Assembly: GCF_900230195.1 (NCBI RefSeq)
Contig: NZ_OCNE01000006.1
Location: forward strand, 186,001-250,000
Source: Streptomyces zhaozhouensis
GTDB lineage: Bacteria; Actinomycetota; Actinomycetes; Streptomycetales; Streptomycetaceae
Direction: 5' to 3'
Length of the DNA: 64,000 bases
The translations under genes were made by a program, and so were the position numbers. Positions 36,001-64,000 of the stretch are shown in pieces. Below the pieces are notes generated by a model. The model saw nothing but the letters and a program-made list of their open reading frames with translations, ran no database searches and was not told the origin of the DNA. Each line of letters opens with the position of its first letter. Position 1 is the first letter of the stretch.

Positions 36001-39000
36001 GCTCATCAGCACCTGGAAGAGCGGGTGCCGGGAGAGCGAACGCGGCGGGTTCAGCACCTCGACCATCCGCTCGAACGGCAGGTCCTGGTGGGCGTAGGCG
36101 GCGAGGTTGGTCTCCTTGACGCGCTCCACCAGCTGCCGCATCGTCGGGTCGCCCGAGGTGTCGGTGCGCAGCACCAGCGTGTTGACGAAGAAGCCGACCA
36201 GGTCGGCGACCGCGTCGTCGGTGCGGCCGGCGATCGGGGTGCCGATCGGGATGTCGTCGCCGGCGCCCAACGCGTCGAAGAGCGCGGAGAGTCCGGCCTG
36301 GAGCACCATGAACATGCTGGCGCCCGAGTCGTGCGCCAGCCGCGCCAGCCTGGCGTGCAGCGTCGCGTCCATGGCGAGGGTGACGCCCTCGCCCTCGTGG
36401 CCGAGGACCGCGGGGCGCGGCCGGTCGGTGGGGAGCGCCAACTGCTCGGGCAGGTCGGCGAGGGTGCGACGCCAGAAGTCCAGCTGCTGGGAGATGACGC
36501 TGCTCTCGTCGTCCTCGCTGCCCAGCATCCGGTTCTGCCAGAGGGCGTAGTCGGCGTACTGCACCGGCAGCGGGGTGAACTCCGGCGCGCGGCCGGCGAG
36601 TCGGGCCTCGTAGGCGGCGGCCAGGTCGCGCGTCATCGGCGCCATGGACCACCCGTCGGTGGCGATGTGGTGCAGCACGATCAGCAGCACGTGGTCGTCC
36701 TCGGCGACCCGCAGCAGGGTCACCCGGAGCGGCAGCTCCTCGACCAGGTCGAAGCCGCGCAGCGCCTCGGTCGTCAGGACGTCCATCAGGCCGTCCTCGT
36801 CGCACTCCCTGGTCTCGAAGGGGAGTCGGGCCTTCTCGACGGGAAGCACCAGCTGCCTCGGCTCGCCGTCGTCGGCGACCGGGTAGACGGTGCGCAGCGA
36901 CTCGTGGCGGGCCAGCAGGTCGCCGAAGGCGGCGGCGAGCGCCGTCTCGTCGACGGTGCCGTGCAGCCGCAGGCTGAGCGGGATGTTGTAGGTGCCGCGC
37001 TCGGTGTCCATCCGGTTGAGGAACCACAGGCGGGCCTGCGCGTAGGACAGCGGCACCCGCTCGGGCCGCTCGACGGCGCGCAGCGGCGGCCGGGCGCCGC
37101 CGGCGGCGGCGACCTTCTCGGCGAGTCCGGCGACCGTGGGCGCCTCGAAGAGGGTGCGGATCGCCAGCTCGACGCCCAGCTCGGAACGGGCCCTGGAGAT
37201 CAGCCGGGTGGCGAGCAGCGAGTGGCCGCCCAGGTCGAAGAAGTTGTCGTCGACGCCGACCGACTCCAGGCTCAGCACCTCGGCGAAGAGCCCGCACAGG
37301 GTCTCCTCCTCGGGCGACATCGGCTGCCGCCCGCCGACGCTGCCGGCCAGCTCGGGCGCCGGCAGCGCCTTGCGGTCCACCTTGCCGTTGGGCAGCAGCG
37401 GGAACGCGTCCAGCACGACCGTCGCCGACGGCACCATGAACTCGGGGAGGCTGGCGGCGACATGCTCGCGCAGCTCCTCGACGGAGGCGGTCCTGCCCTC
37501 GGCGGAGGCGACGTAGGCCACCACGCGCTTGTCCTGCGGCTTGTCCTCGCGGACCACGACGACGGCGTGCGCGACGCTGTCGTGCCCGGTCAGCACGGTC
37601 TCGATCTCGCCCAGCTCGATGCGGAAGCCGCGGACCTTGACCTGGTTGTCGGCGCGGCCGACGAACTCCAGGGTGCCGTCCGCCCGCCAGCGCCCCAGGT
37701 CGCCGGAGCGGTAGAGACGCGATCCCGGCGGGCCGAACGGGTCGGCGACGAACCGCTCCGCGGTCAGCCCGGGACGCTTGAGGTAGCCGCGGGCCAGGCC
37801 GTCGCCGGTCAGGTACATCTCGCCCGGCACCCCGACCGGGCACGGCTTGAGCCGGCCGTCGAGGACATAGACCCGGGTGTTGGCGAACGGGCGGCCGATC
37901 GGCGGGGTCTGGCCGTCGGCGGTCAGCGCGCCGGAGAGGGTGGCGCCGACGGTGGTCTCCGTCGGGCCGTAGCCGTTGACGATCCGCCGTCCCGGCGCCC
38001 AACGGGCCACCAGCTCGGGGGTGCAGGCGTCACCGGTGGAGACCAGCGTGGCGCCGGCCAGCACGTCCTGGTCGGCCGGCAGCGAGGCCAGCGCGACGGG
38101 CGGCAGGGTGGCGTGGGTGACCTTGTGGCGGCGGACGAGCGCGGCCAGCGGGTCGCCCGGCAGGATCTCCTCGGAGGTGCCGAGGACCAGGGCGCCGCCG
38201 GAGAGCAGGCCCATCGCGATGTCCCAGAAGCCGGCGTCGAAGCTGACGGAGGCGAACTGGAGCACCCGGCTGCCCAGGCCGACGCCGGTGTGCTCGACCT
38301 GGGTGGCGACCAGGCTGGCCAGGCCGTGGTGCGGCACCACGACGCCCTTGGGCCTCCCGGTCGAACCGGAGGTGTAGATCACGTACATGGGGTGCGCCGG
38401 GGTGAGCGGCGCGACGCGCTCGGCGTCGGTGACCGGCTCCGGCGAGCGGTCGGCGAGCGCGGCGCGGGTCTCCTCCGCGTCCAGCACCAGCCGCGGCACG
38501 TCCGCACCGGCCCCGTCCAGCAGCCCCTCGGTGGCGGAGGTGGCCAGCAGCAGCCGGGGGCGGGCGTCGTCGACCATGAACGCCAGCCGCTCGGCCGGGT
38601 AGTCCGGGTCGAGCGGCAGATAGGCGGCGCCGGACTTCAGCACCGCCCAGAGCGCGACGATCATCTCGACGGAGCGCGGCACGGAGACCGCGACGAACTC
38701 CTCGGGGCCCGCGCCGCGTTCGATCAGCAGCCGGGCGAGGCGGTTGGCGCGTTCGTCCAGCTCGCGGTAGGACACCACCTCGTCCTGGAAGAGCAGGGCC
38801 GGCGCGTCCGGGTTGGCGGTGACCTTCGCGGCGAACAGCTCCGGCAGCGTGGCCGGTTCGGCGTCGGCGGCGCTGTCGTTCCAGTCGACCAGCATCCGCC
38901 GGCGCTCCTCGGCGGAGAGCATCTCCAGCCGGCCGATGGTGGCGCCCGGGTCGTCGGCGACGGTCTTCAGCAGCCGCAGCAGCCGGTCCATCACGCCGCG

Positions 39001-40223
39001 CGCCTCGTCCTCGGAGAAGAGGTCGGGCGCGTAGCAGAGCCGCAGGTGCAGGTCCTCGCCCATCAGGCCGGCCGCGAGGTTCAGCGGGTAGTGCGCGCCG
39101 TCCCGGCCGTCGACGCCGGAGAAGCGGACGCCGTTGACCTCCATCTCGGCGGTCGTCGGGTCGACGGGGTAGTTCTGGTAGACGAGCGTGGTGTCGAACA
39201 GCTCCTGGTGCGAGGAGAGCCGCTGCACGTCGGCCAGGCGCACGTGCTGGTGGGCCAGCAGCTCGGCCTGCTCCTCCTGGAGCCGGGTCAGCGCGTCGAG
39301 CAGCGTCTCGGCGGCGGGCAGCCGCACGCGCACCGGCAGGGTGTTGATGAAGAGGCCGATCATGGTGTCCACGCGGGGCACCTCGGGCGGGCGGCCGGAG
39401 ACGATCGCGCCGAAGGCGACGTCGTCCTTGCCGGTCAGCGAGGAGACCAGCAGGCCCCAGACGCCCTGCACCACCGTGTTGACCGTGAGGCCGCGCGAAC
39501 GGGCCAGCGCCAGCAGCCCGTTCGTGGTGGTCGCCGGCACGTCCTGGCGAAGCCAGCCGGGCCGCACCAGGGCCCGGCCGCGCGCGGCGGGCGCCACGTG
39601 CGAGGGCTCCTCGATCTCGGCGAGCGCCGCGGTCCACACCCGGCGTGACTCGTCCTCGTCCTGCCGGGAGATCCACGACAGGTAGTCCTTGTACGGGGTG
39701 AACGGGCCGAGCGCGGCCGGGTCGCCCTTCGAGCCGTACAGCTCGAACAGCTCGCGCACCAGGATCGGCACCGACCAGCCGTCGAGCAGGATGTGGTGCT
39801 TGGTGAGCATCAGCCGGAACCGGTCGGGCGCCAGGCGGAAGACGGTGAACCGCATCAGCGGCGGGCGCTCCAGGTCGAAGCCCCTGGCCTGGTCGACGTC
39901 GGCGAGCCTGGCCAGCTCGGCCTGCTGCTGCTCGTGGTCGAGCGTGGAGAGGTCGATCTGCTCCCACGGCACGGAGACCTTGGCGTGCACGACCTGCACC
40001 GGCTGGCTGAGGTCCGCGTGCCGGAAGCTGACGCGCAGGTTGGCGTGGCGCTTCAGGAGGGCGCGCGCGGCGGCGCGCAGCGCGCGGGTGTCCAAGGGCC
40101 CCGACAGGTCCAGCAGCAGCTGGTGCACGTAGAGGTCGGGCCCCTCCTCGTCGTAGAGGGCCTGGAACAGCATTCCCTCCTGGAGGGGGGAAAGCGGCAG
40201 GACGTCCTCGACGCCTGGCTTGC

Positions 40224-40227
<4 letters not shown>
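33088..40227 (-). CDS. NRPS D: C-A-T-C-A-T-TE, terminating subunit
   Basis: 2379 residues. C1 with HHILLDG near residue 145; A1; T1 [10 protein letters not shown] near 1004; C2 with HHIATDG near 1190; A2; T2 [10 protein letters not shown] near 2080; thioesterase with GWSLGG near 2207, Asp in LLDAYASG and His in ACTHHEIP. By eye on GrsA numbering, A1 reads D-A-W-T-V-T-G-V-G, one change from the code I remember for Kyn in daptomycin synthetase. A2 reads D-G-S-K-L-G-V-V-N, which I cannot match; Lys at that place recalls acidic-residue pockets. The first C domain follows an upstream E domain, so it should take a D-configured donor. The TE releases or cyclises the chain. The ATG overlaps the previous stop. 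Confidence 0.95.
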
Positions 40228-54592
<14,365 letters not shown>

Positions 54593-54640
54593 GGTCGTCC
54601 CTCCGACGGATCAGGGGTGCGGAAGTCATCGGGCGCCGCG

Positions 54641-58600
<3,960 letters not shown>

Positions 58601-58660
58601 TCGTTCTTCCACCTCAAGCAGATAGCCGGGAACTACCTCTGCCAACGGTTCTGGGAAAAC

Positions 58661-58678
58661 CGGGTAAAGCGTTACCCG
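58661..58678 (-). promoter_or_regulatory. Palindrome upstream of the NRPS operon
   Basis: CGGGTAAAGCGTTACCCG: perfect 7-bp arms CGGGTAA/TTACCCG around AGCG, 61 bp before the NRPS A start. A good operator candidate for a dimeric regulator such as the LuxR-type proteins of the cluster. Confidence 0.5.
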
Positions 58679-58709
58679 CTAGCCGCTCTGTGTGGCGTTT
58701 TCCGGCGGT

Positions 58710-58730
58710 GGGTTACGGCGTTTCCCTTAG
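58710..58730 (-). promoter_or_regulatory. Second palindrome-like site plus CTAAGGGAAA motif
   Basis: GGGTTACGGCGTTTCCC (58710-58726) is a degenerate version of the nearby palindrome. It overlaps CTAAGGGAAA (minus strand, 58721-58730), which matches the direct repeats at 12839-12866 before the prenyl synthase gene. Confidence 0.4.
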
Positions 58731-59059
58731 TGACCCCCATTGACTCTGCCGGCCAATCTGCCAGCGGCTAAGGAGAGTGAACAAGCTGCCTTGCATCAAG
58801 CTGCATGGCCCCCGGCGCTCGCCTGGCGTGCCGCGACGGGGGTGGTGGAGCGCCGGACGTGGGGCGTGGACGACACCCCGCCCGGACGGACCGGCACCGC
58901 TGTCGACCGCGCCCCGCCCCTCATGCACCGCGCCGTTCCCCGCGCCCCTCAGGCCGTCACCGACCGCACGCGGACCCGCGCCTGACCGACCGCTCCCACC
59001 ACGAACCGGGGCGCGGGGAGCCGTGCCGGCCCCCGCGGCGCGGTCGCCCGGCGGGGAGG

Positions 59060-59488
59060 TCAGATCGTGCCGAGGTCCGCGCTCAGCCAGCGCTCGGGGC
59101 GCAGCCGGATCACCACGTGCTGGCCCTGCTCGGCGTACGCGTACTTCACGTAGCCGTCCACCTTGTCGGGCGGCAGATAGCGCGTGGCCATCTCCCGCAG
59201 CTCGGACTCCCCGCCCTCGCTGACCGAGGTGACCGGCCCCTCGACGGAGACATAGCGAACGGTCGGCTCCAACCGCTCCGCCATGATGGCGAACCGGCCC
59301 GCCTCGACGGCCAGTCGGTGCTTGCGCGAGTCCTTCCCCGTCAGTACCCACAGCTCGCCGCCCGGCGTGTACTGGTACCAGATGGGGACGGTCAGCGGCG
59401 CGCGCTCCGGGGTGCCCGGCGCCACGGAGAACGCGCCGATGTGGGGCTCGGCGAGAAAACTCTCGCGCTCTTCTGTGGTCAGTGCCAT
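59060..59488 (-). CDS. PPOX-fold (pyridoxamine phosphate oxidase-like, possibly F420-dependent) protein
   Basis: 142 residues from ATG 59488; the frame runs upstream but without family character. The split-barrel pattern is clear: EERESFLAEPHIGAFSVAPG, TVPIWYQYTPGGELWVLTG and AGRFAIMAERLEPTVRYVSV. Such proteins bind F420, FMN or heme and reduce small molecules; the substrate is unknown. Monocistronic and probably outside the cluster. Confidence 0.85.
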   Translation of the reverse strand: MALTTEERESFLAEPHIGAFSVAPGTPERAPLTVPIWYQYTPGGELWVLTGKDSRKHRLAVEAGRFAIMAERLEPTVRYVSVEGPVTSVSEGGESELREMATRYLPPDKVDGYVKYAYAEQGQHVVIRLRPERWLSADLGTI

Positions 59489-59696
59489 CTCGTCGTTCCT
59501 CTCGGTCCTCGGTACTCGGTCGCGCGGGAGGTCCGGGAGGCGCCGGCGGCGGCCTCCACACCCCCCGTGGACGTGAGGGACGCCGCCGGCCCGCGGGGAG
59601 CCCGCGCGCTGCCACCCTCGCACCCGGCACTGACAACGGGGCACGGCGCGCGGCGTTCGCGCTGCGCGTCTCCCTCGGTCGCCGTACTCTCGACCC

Positions 59697-60215
59697 GTGA
59701 GACAAACCGGACGAAAGGCCCGCCGGGGCCACTTCCCCGCCGCCGGACCGCTCGCCGGCGCCGCCGCCGGGGCGGCGGGCACCAGCGCGCTCAACGCCGT
59801 CAGCTACCTCGACATGGTGGTGCGCGGGCGCGGCGCCAGCGACACGCCGACCGAGAGCGTGGAACGGCTCTCCGAGGTGACGGGCGTGCCCGTGCCGGGA
59901 GAGGGCGCGACCCGGGAGAACCGGGTCGCGGGCCTCGGCCCGCTGCTCGGCCTGGCCACCGGCGTGGGCGTCGGCGCCGCCCTGGGCCTGGTCCGCCCCC
60001 GCCACACGGCCGTCGCCGCCGCGCTGGCCACCACCGGCGCGCTCGTCGGCTCCAACGCGCCGATGGCGGCGTTGGGCATCAGCGATCCCCGCCGCTGGTC
60101 GGCCGGCGACTGGCTCAGCGACCTCCTCCCGCACGCGGCCTACGGCCTGGTGACGGCCTGGACCCTCGCCCGCCTCTCCCCGGCCCGCCGTCGCCGCACG
60201 CCCGCGCGCCGCTGA
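59697..60215 (+). CDS. Small membrane protein of unknown function
   Basis: 172 residues from GTG 59697. Hydrophobic segments: [21 protein letters not shown] at the N-terminus, [36 protein letters not shown] and a C-terminal [17 protein letters not shown], ending in a basic tail. It resembles conserved actinobacterial membrane proteins but I cannot name a family. Confidence 0.7.
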   Translation: MRQTGRKARRGHFPAAGPLAGAAAGAAGTSALNAVSYLDMVVRGRGASDTPTESVERLSEVTGVPVPGEGATRENRVAGLGPLLGLATGVGVGAALGLVRPRHTAVAAALATTGALVGSNAPMAALGISDPRRWSAGDWLSDLLPHAAYGLVTAWTLARLSPARRRRTPARR

Positions 60216-60231
60216 ACGCGCGCCACGCGTA

Positions 60232-60318
60232 CAGCCGCCACCGCACGCCCGCCGCCCGTTCAGCCGCCACCGCACGCCCGCCGCCCGTTCAGCCGCCACC
60301 GCACGCCCGCCACGCGTC
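60232..60318. repeat. Three tandem 29-bp repeats
   Basis: Two identical units at 60232-60260 and 60261-60289 and a third at 60290-60318 with changes in its last bases, beginning CAGCCGCCACCGCACG. They sit 17 bp after a stop codon, in a 223-bp intergenic gap. Not CRISPR: there are no spacers. Confidence 0.75.
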
Positions 60319-60438
60319 GGCCCGTCGCGCGTTCACCCGGCCCGCCGAGCGCACCCCACGCGCGGGGTTTCCGCTGGCGGCGGCCGTGCCGCACAATGGC
60401 TGCCTCGTGATCGACAAAGCGACCCGGAGGCGTCCGAA

Positions 60439-61524
60439 ATGGCACATGAGGTACGCGGTGTGATCGCACCCGGCAAGAACGAGCCGGTGCGCGTGGAGAC
60501 CATCCTGGTCCCCGACCCCGGGCCCGGCGAGGCGCTGGTCCGGGTCCGCACCTGCGGGGTGTGCCACACCGACCTGCACTACCGCCAGGGCGGCATCAAC
60601 GACGAGTTCCCGTTCCTGCTCGGACACGAGGCGGCCGGCGTCGTCGAGTCGGTCGGCGAGGGCGTCACCGAGGTCGAGCCGGGCGACTTCGTGGTGCTCA
60701 ACTGGCGCGCGGTGTGCGGCCAGTGCCGCGCCTGTCTGCGGGGCCGCCCGCAGTACTGCTTTGCCACCCACAACGCGAAGCAGCCCATGACGCTCACCGA
60801 CGGGACCCCGCTCAGCCCGGCGCTGGGCATCGGCGCCTTCGCCGAGCTGACTCTCGTGGCCTCCGGACAGTGCACCAAGGTCGACCCCGAGGCGTCGCCG
60901 GCCGCCGCCGGCCTGCTGGGCTGCGGCGTGATGGCCGGCATCGGCGCGGCCATCAACACGGGCCAGGTCGGCCGGGGCGACAGCGTCGCCGTGATCGGCT
61001 GCGGCGGGGTCGGCGGCGCGGCGATCATGGGCGCCAGGCTGGCCGGCGCCGCGAAGGTCATCGCGGTGGACATCGACGACCGGAAGCTGAGCATCGCCGA
61101 GGGGCTCGGTGCCACCCACACGGTGCGCTCGGGGGAGAACGACCCGGTGGCCGCGATCCGCGAGCTGACCGGCGGCTTCGGCGCCGACGTGGTGATCGAG
61201 GCGGTCGGCCGGCCGGAGACCTACGAACAGGCCTTCTACGCCCGCGACCTGGCGGGCACGGTGGTCCTCGTCGGGGTGCCGACCCCGGAGATGCGGATCG
61301 ACCTGCCGCTGCTCGACGTCTTCGGGCGGGGCGGCGCGCTGAAGTCCTCCTGGTACGGGGACTGTCTGCCGTCCCGGGACTTTCCGATGCTGATCGACCT
61401 CTATCGGCAGGGCCGACTGGACCTGGACGCGTTCGTCACCGAGACGATCGCTCTCGACCAGGTCGAGCAGGCTTTCGACCGGATGCACGAGGGCGACGTG
61501 CTGCGTTCGGTGGTGGTCCTGTGA
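60439..61524 (+). CDS. mscR: S-(hydroxymethyl)mycothiol dehydrogenase
   Basis: 361 residues, class III zinc alcohol dehydrogenase type. Catalytic zinc ligands in [12 protein letters not shown] and [12 protein letters not shown], structural zinc Cys in [18 protein letters not shown] loop [11 protein letters not shown]. The C-terminus [20 protein letters not shown] is characteristic of the mycothiol enzyme, which oxidises the formaldehyde-mycothiol adduct. The next gene, coupled by GTGA, encodes the metallo-beta-lactamase that usually accompanies it. Confidence 0.93.
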   Translation: MAHEVRGVIAPGKNEPVRVETILVPDPGPGEALVRVRTCGVCHTDLHYRQGGINDEFPFLLGHEAAGVVESVGEGVTEVEPGDFVVLNWRAVCGQCRACLRGRPQYCFATHNAKQPMTLTDGTPLSPALGIGAFAELTLVASGQCTKVDPEASPAAAGLLGCGVMAGIGAAINTGQVGRGDSVAVIGCGGVGGAAIMGARLAGAAKVIAVDIDDRKLSIAEGLGATHTVRSGENDPVAAIRELTGGFGADVVIEAVGRPETYEQAFYARDLAGTVVLVGVPTPEMRIDLPLLDVFGRGGALKSSWYGDCLPSRDFPMLIDLYRQGRLDLDAFVTETIALDQVEQAFDRMHEGDVLRSVVVL

Positions 61525-62156
61525 GCACCGGCACCCGGGTCGAGCGCGTGGTGACCTCCGGCGTCTTCGAGTTGGACGGCGGCAGTTGGGAGGTCGACAA
61601 CAACGTCTGGCTGGTCGGCGACGACAGCGAGGTGCTGGTCGTCGACGCCGCCCACGACGCGGCGGCCATCGCCGAGGCCGTCGGCGACCGCGCGGTGCGG
61701 GCGATCGTCGCCACCCACGGGCACAACGACCACGTCAACGCCGCGCCCGAGCTGGCCGCGCGCACCGGCGCGCCGATCCTGCTCCACCCCGCCGACCTTC
61801 CGCTGTGGAAGCTCACCCACCCCGAGCGCGATCCCGACGGCGAACTGGCCGACGGGCAGCGGCTCTCCGTGGGCTCGGTGGAGCTGACCGTGCTGCACAC
61901 GCCGGGGCACGCGCCGGGCGCGATCTGTCTGCACGCGCCGGCGCTGGAGACGGTGTTCACGGGGGACACGCTCTTCCAGGGCGGTCCCGGCGCCACCGGG
62001 CGCTCGTTCTCCGACTTCCCGACCATCGTCGACTCGATCAGGGACCGGCTGCTCACCCTGCCGCTGGGCACGGTGGTCCGCACCGGCCACGGCGACACCA
62101 CCACCATCGGCCAGGAGGCGCCGCACCTGCCCGAGTGGATCGCGAGGGGCCACTGA
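61521..62156 (+). CDS. Metallo-beta-lactamase-fold hydrolase, partner of MscR
   Basis: 211 residues from GTG 61521. Zinc motif [11 protein letters not shown], then [22 protein letters not shown] and GHGDTTT at the end: a complete glyoxalase II-type metal site. It probably hydrolyses the S-formylmycothiol made by the preceding enzyme. Constant pairing with MscR in actinobacteria supports this. Housekeeping detoxification rather than part of the cluster. Confidence 0.9.
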   Translation: MSTGTRVERVVTSGVFELDGGSWEVDNNVWLVGDDSEVLVVDAAHDAAAIAEAVGDRAVRAIVATHGHNDHVNAAPELAARTGAPILLHPADLPLWKLTHPERDPDGELADGQRLSVGSVELTVLHTPGHAPGAICLHAPALETVFTGDTLFQGGPGATGRSFSDFPTIVDSIRDRLLTLPLGTVVRTGHGDTTTIGQEAPHLPEWIARGH

Positions 62157-62232
62157 GTCGCGGTCCCTCTAGGGTGTTCGGGGCGGGGCGAGGGCCCCGC
62201 CCCGAAAGAGGCTTCGAGCGGGGGGAGCGCGG

Positions 62233-64000
62233 ATGCCGGCGGCCGGAGGCGCGACGGGGAACGCGGCGGGGAGCTCGGCGGGGAGCTCGGCGGGGGCCGA
62301 GCCCGGGGTGCGGCTGCCGGCCGCCTTTCTCGCGCGGGCCCTGGACGGTGCCGCACCCGACTCGCCGGTGACCGTACTCGCGGTCGACCGGGCCGGGACG
62401 CTGCCGGCCGGGCCGGAACGCGACGCGCTGCTGGCCGCGTTGCTCACCGGTCCGCACGCCGGCTCCGCCCCCGAGGGGCTGCTCGCCGCCGCCGTGGGGG
62501 CCGAGACGGACGCCCCGGTGCTGGCGGCGCTCGCCCATCCCGACTGCCCCGAGGAGTGGCACGCCGCCGTCGCCGCCCGCCGCGCGGACGAACGGTTGGG
62601 CGCACTCGCGCACGCCGGCGCGCACCCCGCCTCGCGCGCCGCCGTGGTCGCCGAACTGCGCCGGCGCGTTCCCGCCCCCGCGCCCGTCACTCCCGAGGCG
62701 GTCGAACGACCCGACGCCGCCCGGCTGGTGCTGCGCTCCCCGGACCTGGCGCCGGAGGTGCTCGCCGCCGCCGTCGCCCTGCTCCCCGGGCCGCCCGCAC
62801 AACTCACCGAGGGCCAGGAACTGAACGCCTGGGTGGCGGCGCACGGGGCGGCGCTCAGCGCCTGGCGCGCGCTCTGGCGCGAGGTCCTCACCACCCACGC
62901 CGACCGCGTCACCGCCCTCTGGGCACTGCTGTCCCGCGACGCCGACGCGCCGGCAGGCGGACAGGCGAGCGGGCGGACGGGCGAGCGGGCGGGCGAGCAG
63001 GCGCGCGAGCAGACGGGCGAGCAGACCAGGGCCGTCGTCGCCGAACTCCTCCTCGGCACCCTTCCGCACGCGCTCCCGGCCGCGCTGCTGGTCGAGCTGG
63101 CAGAGGCCGACCTGGCCCGCTTCGCGGGCGCCGCCCTGACCAGCCGCGTCTGCCGGCTGCGCGTCGAGGGCCACGCCCCGGAGGAGGCCGCCGCCCGCGT
63201 CGCCGAGGAACTGGCCGCGCTCCCCGAGCCGGACCGCCGGCTGCCGTCGGCCTACCTCGGCACGTTCGGCGCCACCCCGGAGCGCGGCCTGGCGGCGGCG
63301 ACCGACTGGATCGCCCGCGCCCTCGCCGAACGCTGGCGCCCCCTGCTGGAGCCGGACACCGACCACCGACTGCCCTGGCGCAGCCCGCCGGAGACCAGGG
63401 CCGCGCTGCGCGCACGGTACGCCGAGGCCGCCCTCGCCGCGTTGGCGCTCTGGCGGCCGCGGCCCGGCTTCCCCGTCTGCCAGCCGGGGCAGCTCGCGTG
63501 GCTGGCAGAGTTGGCGCGGCTGCTGCCCGCCGACCAGCGCCCCGCGCTCGCCGAGCGCGCCGGGGCCCTCCTCGCCGACGCCCGCGAGGGCCGCGCCCAC
63601 CGACGCCGTCGCCGGGGCGCCTACCCGGCGGCCGAGGACCCGGCGTTCGACCGCGCGCTGCACGCGACCCGGCGCGCGCTCGGCCTCGACCGGCGCGAGA
63701 GGCCGGCCGACGCGCCCCTGGACGAGCTGAGTTGGCAACCCGCCGCCGTCCTCGACGCCCTGGCGGGGCCGGGCGCCACCGACGGAACGCTGGAACGGCT
63801 GCTGCTGGCCCACGCGGTGCGCGGCTACCCGCTCGGCCCCGCGTTCGACTCGTTGCTCGCCCGGCACAGCGCGCCCGCCGACGCGTTGCACCGGCTCACC
63901 GGCCAACTCCGCACGCTGCTCGGCCCCCACCCCGGCGCCGCGGGCGCCTGGACGGAGGCCGTGACGGTCAGCCCCCACCGCACCCGGGCGACGTTGCGCG
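62233..64000 (+). CDS. Large unrecognised protein, 3' end outside window
   Basis: ATG 62233 follows GGGGGGAG. The frame stays open to the last base, giving at least 589 residues. The product is Ala/Leu/Arg-rich and mainly helical, with repeated blocks such as LLAALLTGPHAG, PVLAALAHPDCPEEWHAAVAA and VLAAAVALLPGPPAQLTEGQ, like HEAT-type or VWA-linked helical repeats in actinobacteria. A short Gly/Ser tandem near residues 12-20 (GSSAGSSAG) and an RTGER/EQAREQ run near residues 245-260 are low complexity. I do not recognise a family. Confidence 0.7.
   Translation, partial: MPAAGGATGNAAGSSAGSSAGAEPGVRLPAAFLARALDGAAPDSPVTVLAVDRAGTLPAGPERDALLAALLTGPHAGSAPEGLLAAAVGAETDAPVLAALAHPDCPEEWHAAVAARRADERLGALAHAGAHPASRAAVVAELRRRVPAPAPVTPEAVERPDAARLVLRSPDLAPEVLAAAVALLPGPPAQLTEGQELNAWVAAHGAALSAWRALWREVLTTHADRVTALWALLSRDADAPAGGQASGRTGERAGEQAREQTGEQTRAVVAELLLGTLPHALPAALLVELAEADLARFAGAALTSRVCRLRVEGHAPEEAAARVAEELAALPEPDRRLPSAYLGTFGATPERGLAAATDWIARALAERWRPLLEPDTDHRLPWRSPPETRAALRARYAEAALAALALWRPRPGFPVCQPGQLAWLAELARLLPADQRPALAERAGALLADAREGRAHRRRRRGAYPAAEDPAFDRALHATRRALGLDRRERPADAPLDELSWQPAAVLDALAGPGATDGTLERLLLAHAVRGYPLGPAFDSLLARHSAPADALHRLTGQLRTLLGPHPGAAGAWTEAVTVSPHRTRATLR

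Larger units (their letters stand above)
58601..59059 (-). other. Control region of the NRPS operon (459 bp, no gene)
   Basis: No plausible ORF. The half next to NRPS A is locally AT-rich and holds two palindromic sites and the CTAAGGGAAA motif, listed separately. The distal half, 58740-59059, is GC-rich and shows nothing I can name. Confidence 0.6.

Noticed and set aside
60232..60318. Possible CRISPR array (29-bp repeats)
   Set aside because: The units are directly joined with no spacers, only three exist and no cas gene is near.

Overview
The window is high-GC actinobacterial DNA, almost certainly from Streptomyces or a close relative. Support for this: near-universal G/C third codon positions, tightly overlapping ATGA/GTGA operons, an MbtH protein, a class E (LAXTG) sortase signal, an excalibur-domain protein, a mycothiol-dependent formaldehyde dehydrogenase pair and CsoR-type copper operators. 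Everything here was read by eye. Family names come from motifs I can see; no search was run.

About 1-15.7 kb (+ strand): the acyl half of a large biosynthetic cluster. After the tail of a LuxR-type regulator and a type II thioesterase comes a compact operon for a reducing type II polyketide synthase: two ACPs, four ketosynthase-like proteins (two keep the active-site Cys, two have lost it), a FabG-like ketoreductase, two FabZ-like hot-dog dehydratases, a double hot-dog thioesterase, an alpha/beta hydrolase, three consecutive small DsrE/DsrF-like proteins and a DsbA/2-hydroxychromene-2-carboxylate isomerase-like protein. MbtH, a trans-polyprenyl diphosphate synthase, a 67-residue orphan and a second LuxR-type regulator follow. 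No aromatic cyclase is present, so the expected product is an unsaturated (polyene or cinnamoyl-like) acyl chain.

15.8-26.3 kb: a non-cluster insert. It holds an N-terminally truncated excalibur protein, an APH-fold kinase, a metal island (ArsR, CDF exporter, VOC protein), a copper island (P1B-ATPase, secreted metal-site protein, HMA chaperone, two CsoR-like operators, DUF4396 protein), a graveyard of three broken genes (FMN reductase, LAXTG surface protein, Dyp peroxidase) and a ~165-bp IS630-like MITE candidate touching a DUF998 gene.

26.5-58.6 kb (- strand): the peptide half. Four NRPS genes in transcription order are C-A-T-TE (Ser-like code), A-T-C-A-T-E, C-A-T-C-A-T-E and C-A-T-C-A-T-TE: seven adenylation domains, two epimerases and two thioesterases. 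Then come a DrrAB-like ABC exporter, tryptophan 2,3-dioxygenase, a small membrane protein, an unrecognised protein, a cytochrome P450 and a secreted hydrolase. The first A domain of the fourth NRPS carries a pocket code close to the one I recall for kynurenine in daptomycin, which fits the dioxygenase. I infer an acylated peptide containing Ser, two D-Phe-like residues, Thr and kynurenine; I cannot name the product.

58.6-64 kb: a 450-bp regulatory region with palindromes, then ordinary genes (PPOX-fold protein, membrane protein, MscR and its metallo-beta-lactamase partner) and the start of a large unrecognised protein running off the end.
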